From Pseudopyrenochaeta lycopersici (taxonomy: Eukaryota; Ascomycota; Dothideomycetes; Pleosporales; Pseudopyrenochaetaceae): 64,000 nucleotides of DNA. The DNA lies in assembly GCA_003313425.1 (NCBI GenBank), contig NHZP01000031.1, forward strand, positions 1-64,000. The letters are read 5' to 3'. The position numbers were made by a program, and so were the translations under genes. Every line of letters begins with the position of its first letter. Position 1 is the first letter of the stretch. Shown here in pieces: positions 55,883 to 64,000 of this stretch. Below the pieces are notes generated by a model. The model was not told the DNA's origin. It did no database searches and was given only the letters and a program-made list of their open reading frames with translations.

Positions 55883-56683
55883 GACAGCTGGTGCAAGCAG
55901 ATAGGAGAAGTCGATGTACAAAGTGTAAGGCGTGGAGTGACGCGGTCATGGAGGAATAATGGGTCTAGACAGGGGGATTTGCAGCAGAATAAAAGACTGG
56001 CCGACCACCGCAAGGTGGTGAAGGTCGTGGCCAAAGTTACGGTGAACGTGAAGAATAACTTCGTGACGCGAGAGCTCGTGGTTAAGGCCCCAGGACGACG
56101 CAACAGGGATGGTCGCTTGGCGTCCTGTTGGAACAACGATCACCGCCCTTACTGGGGACAGCTCAAACACTTGCAGCCTGAGGGAAGCAATTAGCTCCTG
56201 ACGAACCACGCAAAGACAATTACGGCTTCGATAGCCAACGCAAGAAGCTCCAAGGGGCAGACCTTGTATAGAAAATTCTTTGACGTACCTCGGAGATGAT
56301 GTCACGGGCCGTAGAGAGCTCAAGCCGCCGCATTCCCGAACGAAAGAGCTTGCGGTAGGGATCAGTAAGCGCGTAAAAGCAAGAATGCACCCAGCGCTTG
56401 GGTACGAGTGAAGGGACGAGAACTGAATGTATAGACTGCAGCTCACACACGCCCAAGTCGGCCTTGAGGTTGCTGGTCAGGTCCGTAAACAAAAGCCCAT
56501 GTGCGCACGCGTTTCGTCTCGTGCTGCCCCCCTTAGACCTTCAGTGTGCGGCAGGAACCAATAAGCGAGTGGGGAAAGACTGATGACCCCGCACCCCTAG
56601 CCATCCTCCATTTTGCTCCATGAAACCGCAAAGCATCACGAGTGCCTTGAGGCAGCAGTGTTTGTGATCTCGAGGCCTTGAGC
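55883..56683. other. Divergent intergenic region, OTU protease / D-amino-acid oxidase
   Basis: 800 bp. Frames on the minus strand (55946-56446, 56220-56492) can be joined by a GTACGT...GTCAG intron into a protein-like sequence, but it matches nothing I know and is discussed among the rejected items. Most likely promoter DNA. Confidence 0.5.
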
Positions 56684-58035
56684 ATGGCTCCTACCAATGT
56701 GGTCGTTGTGGGGTAAGCCTGGCTGTTCATAGTTTTCAAGTCTTGTGATCCCAGTATGGGAGATGGCTCAGCACTTTTGCTAATTCAGATTGAAGTGCCG
56801 GTATCCTAGGTCTCTCCACGGCATTGGTGCTTTCCAGGCATAAAAACATCAACGTCACCGTCGTAAGCAAGCACATGCCCGGCGACTATGATATTGAATA
56901 CGCATCACCGTGGGCTGGAGCAAATTACTTTCCTGTTGGCAAACCAGGCTCGAGTCTGCAGAAGTTTGAAAAAGCTACATGGAGTGAGCTTGATCGAATC
57001 TGCCGTGATGTACCAGAAGCAGGCATCCATTACCAGGAGACGAAAGTCTATGGTAGGAAGAAAGATGCAGGCACCGCAACAGGCCAGTGGTTCGAAGAGC
57101 TGACCAAGGAGGATGCATGGTTCAAAAACGTTGTTCCCAATGTACGTCATCTACTTGGTGTCTTCTCACAAGCCATTCTTCGTAGACCGCAGTTTGTATC
57201 GCTTTCCTCCTTTAGCCATCTGATGTGGTACCTCGATGTCTCAAATAGGCGCCCCGCAAACAACTGCTTGCAGCCGGCTTCAAAGAACCTACTCTCTTGC
57301 TAATCTCCACCTCAGTTTCGTGTTCTTTCCAAAGCAGAACTTCCTCATGATTGTGATACTGGCACAGTCTTCACGTCAGTTTGCATCAACACTGCCATCT
57401 ATTTGCCATGGATCCTTGGCCAATGCGTCAAAAACGGTGTGATCGTCAGACGGGGCATCCTCTCCCATATTTCAGAAGCCGGCAGCCATCACTCCTCCGG
57501 CAATGCATCCATCATTGTGAACTGTACCGGGCTTCTAGCTTCCACATTGGGAGGCGTTATGGACAGCAATGTGTACCCAGGACGCGGTCAAATCGTGGTG
57601 GTACGAAACGATCCAGGCATTATGCTCACAGTAAGCGGTACAGACGATGGCCCTGACGAAGCAACGTACGTAATGCATCGAGCTGTGGGAGGTGGCACGA
57701 TCCTCGGTGGTTGTCTCCAGCACGGTTCCTGGGAGTCACAACCGGATCCAAATCTCGCGCAGCGCATCATGCAACGGTCCATTGACCTGTGTCCCTCCCT
57801 GGCCCCAAAGACAGGAAAGATCACCGAACTGAGCGTTGTCAGGCATGGTGTAGGTCTGCGGCCCATGAGAAGGGGCGGGCCAAGAGTGGAAAAGGAAAGG
57901 ATTGGAGACGATTGGGTGGTACATAATTACGGGCATGGTGGTTATGGGTATCAGAGCGGCTGGGGAAGTGCATGGGAAGCTGAGATGCTAGTATTAGGCA
58001 TTTTGGACTCGGACAAGATAATGGCGAAGTTATAA
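56684..58035 (+). CDS. D-amino-acid oxidase, peroxisomal
   Basis: Three exons: 56684-56712, 56796-57141 and 57316-58035; product 364 aa. The first splice completes the dinucleotide-binding loop: NVVVVGAGILGLSTALVLS (G-x-G-x-x-G). Then YASPWAGANYFPVG, FTSVCINTAIYLPWILGQCV, NCTGLLASTLGGVMD, YPGRGQIVVVRNDPGIMLTV, YVMHRAVGGGTILGG, SVVRHGVGLRPMRRGG (the Arg that binds the substrate carboxylate) and HNYGHGGYGYQSGWGSA. These are the DAAO family blocks, so the enzyme oxidatively deaminates D-amino acids with FAD, making hydrogen peroxide. The product ends in AKL, a type 1 peroxisomal targeting signal. Intron 2 (174 nt) is about three times the local norm. Acceptor 56795 was chosen over the nearer CAG at 56788 because only it restores GAG. 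Confidence 0.9.
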
Positions 58036-59028
58036 GAGTTGCTGAGGACGCCCTAATACCAAAATAAAGCGGCTTCTGGGACCTTTCGGGGCGATTGACG
58101 ACGTTTGGCGTCCCCCAAGCAGTGGATGAGGATACCATGCTCCTCCATGCGTTCCGTCTTCATGCTTTTCCATGATGTGGACAATGGCTGCTCTTACCGG
58201 CCTGCTAGGTAGCCATGCACACGTACGCATTGTTCTACTATTGTGTGTAGGTGTGACATGATGTGTATGTCCTGATTCGCTGTTACACACAACGTTTGCT
58301 GCAGTTACCCTAAAGATACTCAAAAAGCACACAAAAATGTGCAGATGTGCACATTTCACGTTGCAAATTCTGAAGCCCTCGAATAGGCCATAGTCCGTTC
58401 TGGCGCCTTGCCGCGTTGTTCAAAATATTGTTCGCTCATACAGTGCATGCAGTATAGCAAGACTCTAAAGACTAGACGCACCGCGCCTCTGGTCCCCTAC
58501 GCAGTGTATAAGTGGGCTGTCGTTCAATTGCAGGTCAACTGTACAGTCACAAGCGACAGCATCGCAGCATAGCCGGGCCAGGTTCCGTCGGCGCCAAAAA
58601 TTGATTGACTTTGGTGTCGCATGCAGTAGTTCCGGGACTATATGAAGCTGAATGCGGGTAATGAGGCGGTGAAAAAATTCTGCCGAACGCAGCATCAATC
58701 CCAGACTGTCATTTGCCCAGTTGGAAAGGTGGCATCGTGTCTGCTCGGGTTTCTCCAGATTTATGTGCGGTGGGACAGATGAGGGTGCAGTTCTCCGCTT
58801 AGCCTGCATGCCAACGCAGGAATCTTGTTGGACAGCGGAAAAATCAACCCCACAGTGAGCGCAGACCGCTAGGCGGCTTCAGGCCCGATCCCGGCCTGCG
58901 CTTTCATCATCGCATGTGTCGCCAGAAAGAATTTTGATCTTGACTCACCCAGCAGGAAGACCCCCAGCCTTCAAATACCCGCTTATACCCACCAACCTGC
59001 TTGTTTACTTCTACATTCCACTCCAATC
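58036..59028. other. Intergenic, promoter of homocitrate synthase
   Basis: About 1 kb between two plus-strand genes. Overlapping short frames only. Contains a TGACTC element near the downstream gene. Confidence 0.6.
58941..58946 (+). promoter_or_regulatory. Possible Gcn4/CpcA-type site TGACTC
   Basis: TGACTC, the core bound by Gcn4/CPC1/CpcA under cross-pathway control of amino-acid synthesis, lies 83 bp before the homocitrate synthase ATG. Lysine-pathway genes are known targets of that control. A six-base match this close to the start could be chance or lie in the leader. Confidence 0.35.
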
Positions 59029-60713
<1,685 letters not shown>

Positions 60714-61212
60714 GACACCAAAAGACTGTAGAACGGGTTCCATGGAGTTCTGTGCTTGAATCATATATTTTTGGGGGTCATTTCATTTTTTAGCATGTCT
60801 GTATATCTCCGGGCCACGGAATCGTTCTACCGTTTTGATATCTCGGAATCGATGAAGCCCGCACGGCTCATCTAAGCACATAGAACAGCCATAAACCGTG
60901 TACATTTGACAATGATATCAAAGACCTGCAGCGTACTCTGTCCGAATCAGATAGCCACTGTCTCATATTGTTGATCGCTCGATGCACATTGTGCCTAGTG
61001 CTGCACGACCTGCCGATGCAATCGAGGGTGGGACGGATTTCAAGTTTGATGCCCGCGGAAGTGGAGGCGCACGTGAGCAAAATCTCAGGGTCCAGCCTCC
61101 ATGCGATCGGCTAGGGGCGAGCGATTCTTTTTGTTGCCCCAACACCAGGCCTTAATTGTTCCCACCTACACTTCCAGAGCCTGTGCACTGTTTAGTTTCG
61201 CAGATCAGAATC
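60714..61212. other. Intergenic, promoter of IPP isomerase
   Basis: 500 bp between two plus-strand genes. A CACGTG E-box lies at 61070-61075. In-frame upstream ATG at 61156 would extend the isomerase by 19 residues; see that gene. Confidence 0.55.
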
Positions 61213-62145
<933 letters not shown>

Positions 62146-63827
62146 GAGGTTGCAGAATTATACCCAGCATTGCAAGAGAAGATGTGAGAAAAGCGCCAAG
62201 GCGTGCCAATCATCACAAATTTGTTTGGAGGTTTACGCCTTTAGGGTTCGGAACCAATTGCCGGTGTCTGTCTCTCTTCAAAGTGAGGCGGCTCTCTGCA
62301 GGCTCAGCTCACCATAGATATCAATTTTGCAACTCGAGCGAAAGTTACCGATCAAATGACCATTCTCCACGTCCGCTAGTCATGGATCGCATGGCTTTAT
62401 CCTGCGTGCATGAACGTCTGCCCCTCTCCTATCACATCACACTCATTCGGTGACAATTACGTGGCAGGCGATCCATCGCATCCCCGCTCATTTTGTCTTG
62501 TCAGTTGATAAACGTTTGCAAGGGTATCCAATCCAAAGAATCATGTCGCGGAGACCTTCCGGGCGGTTGATCAGTCGTCTAGGTTATCTACATTGTTGTT
62601 TGGCACGACCCTAGTGCTTGCCTGTTTTAGGCAGGTACAGCCGATGGGGCAGAGCAGCCATTCCTTGTTCTCCCCACACTTTCTTACCACCGCCACGGCT
62701 ACCGCGTTATCCTGTACTTTGCCTGCAAGCCGAACGCCGCCGACTTCGTTTTTGCAGTAAATGCGATGGGCCATGAACGCTACAGGACTGGCAACCAACG
62801 CCGCAATGTGGCAGCTGGATTGAGCCGCACCAACCCAAGCATGACGTTGTGTATCCGGAGACGAATGATAACAGTGAATGCTTGACGAACTAAGCTACTG
62901 ATCCTAAGATAGCTCCCGCTGCAACGTACGTCAAGCATGGCCTCCACCTCCACCCGGAGGGCTTGGTGTGTCAACAAGGGTAGGGGCGGAAGTATATCAA
63001 GGCTCTGATAACCCCATCTTTGTCATCCTACCAACATTTGCAACAGGCTTCTCTGCTGACCTATCGTCACTCTTGCACCAACCACGTCTTGCTGTTTTGC
63101 TTACCCCCACGACGCACGCATTCCGCTGCAGCCGATCTCCGCTCAACGAACCCTCACGATACACAGCTCCTCCCGCCGTAGTTGGCCAAGCATCGTACAG
63201 CAGCGCCGTCATTGATCTTGTGACGAGTTGTCAGCGAGTCAAAAGCCACCCCAACTCTGCTGCAGCCATACATTAACCTTCACCATTCCTCCCGCACGAG
63301 GCTGCACAACGATAACCAGACGAGCATACTGTTAATGCAAGGAGACTTGATTGGTCTCCAATATTCCTAGATCCACCATTATAAGGGAGCTCTTCTAACC
63401 TCGCCTATTGATGTCGATTGAGCTACGTCAAGCCTTCACTTCCTTGCGTTACCCTTCTCGAGTCGAGACCGTCTCGAGATCGCAGCTCTCCAGAGTTCAT
63501 ACAGGAGATAGTACTCGTCCCGCTGAAACGTAGACGTTGGAAATAATCCAAAAAAGGTACACCATGGCAGGCAATCGATGGTCACGGCTCCTGCTTAGCC
63601 CAACTACCATCAGCCACAACCAGACTAATCACCTTGTAGTAGCGTTGTTTGAACTGAAGGTCTTCACCTACACATACTCAGTTCAAGTGACTAACTTTAC
63701 GGCGATCACGCCTTCAGTCCTTCGGGAACATTTTCACGCTGGCGTATTATACGACTGTCCCAATTATCAAACGAAGCGGCAGATCCCACTTGAATACTAG
63801 TAGAAAGTTACGAACGAAACCGCAATC
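62146..63827. other. Intergenic with one possible small gene
   Basis: 1.7 kb. The only candidate is a minus-strand Cys-rich frame at 62571-62897 (separate entry). The right part should include the promoter of the gene that starts at 63828. Confidence 0.5.
62571..62897 (-). CDS. Possible small cysteine-rich protein (exon)
   Basis: Minus-strand frame open from just after a TAG at about 62900 to TGA at 62571. It reads LSSSSIHCYHSSPDTQ near its start, then AQSSCHIAALVASPVAFMAH, RIYCKNEVGGVRLAGK, VVRKCGENKEWLLCPIGCTC and a polar tail ending NVDNLDD. Seven Cys in about 105 residues. No ATG before residue 49, so it would have to be a terminal exon of a spliced gene. A GTACGT donor lies upstream near 62930 but the implied intron is very short. 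I recognise no family. Small Cys-rich secreted proteins are common next to repeat-rich regions in plant-associated fungi, but no signal peptide is visible here. Confidence 0.25.
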
Positions 63828-64000
63828 ATGGCGAAGACTTTCAATGCCGTCTCGCCTGTTACCTGCAACTTTGTTGAATCGAAGTCACCCTTGAAGTCTG
63901 CTAACATTAAAGTCAATGATGTCCCCACCAGTTTCACAATCCTGAAGCAAAACCCTGCCGCTACTGTTCCTCCACCAACCGATGGCATCCGTATTGTCAC
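63828..64000 (+). CDS. Unidentified gene, 5' part only
   Basis: ATG at 63828 opens a frame that runs to the window edge (57 codons, no stop): MAKTFNAVSPVTCNFVESKS, PLKSANIKVNDVPTSFTILK and then a Pro-rich stretch ending TDGIRIV. The ATG context (CAATCATGG) is good and the codon use is ordinary. No domain recognised. The minus-strand frame covering the same bases is a shadow. Confidence 0.4.
   Translation, partial: MAKTFNAVSPVTCNFVESKSPLKSANIKVNDVPTSFTILKQNPAATVPPPTDGIRIV

Noticed and set aside
55946..56492. Two minus-strand frames that a GTACGT...GTCAG intron could join
   Set aside because: The joined product looks moderately protein-like but matches no family I know, and the plus strand and third frame are equally open. 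More likely promoter DNA.

Overview
The window looks like a filamentous ascomycete (Pezizomycotina, most likely a dothideomycete) chromosome cut across an isochore boundary. The evidence is the short introns (mostly 47-60 nt, GTRNGY donors, CTRAY branch sites), compact divergent gene pairs, and a left third dominated by AT-rich DNA whose repeats carry C-to-T/G-to-A decay typical of repeat-induced point mutation (RIP). I have no species-level evidence.

Bases 1 to about 21290 are a transposon graveyard with no intact gene. Its core is a 12.7-kb minus-oriented Ty3/Gypsy LTR retrotransposon (1597-14285): two 373-bp LTRs, a polypurine tract, a PBS-like site, a CTAG target duplication, a decayed RT-RNaseH-integrase region, and a long extra decayed ORF beyond the integrase. 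It sits inside an older relative (about 749-18125). Three hAT-like DNA elements (14897-15827, 15878-17731, 19551-20915) have perfect 8-bp target duplications and share TAGTAATTACTA-like subterminal repeats. For two of them an uninterrupted paralogous site lies in the same window.

From about 22.1 kb the sequence has normal composition and housekeeping genes. In order: a large disordered protein (-); ATP synthase subunit f (-, with a 15-nt microexon) divergent from complex I subunit NDUFS4 (+); a secreted SGNH/CE3-type esterase (-, GC-AG intron); a gene-poor 5.4-kb gap containing a probable decayed gene; a fungal protein of unknown function (-); a pyridoxamine-oxidase-like flavoprotein (-); DNA polymerase delta subunit Cdc27/POLD3 (-) divergent from tubulin-folding cofactor D (+); a four-TM membrane protein (-); a CCA-adding enzyme whose ORF runs in frame into a Tti2 domain (-), divergent from TRAPP subunit Trs85 (+); an OTU cysteine protease (-); peroxisomal D-amino-acid oxidase (+); homocitrate synthase (+, lysine pathway); isopentenyl-diphosphate isomerase (+); and the start of an unidentified gene at the right edge.

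These genes are not a pathway cluster. The functional pairings are local: two OXPHOS genes share a 246-bp promoter, and POLD3 and TBCD share a 192-bp promoter with an MluI cell-cycle box. Exon structures were built by hand from splice signals and family alignment from memory. None has been tested against transcripts.
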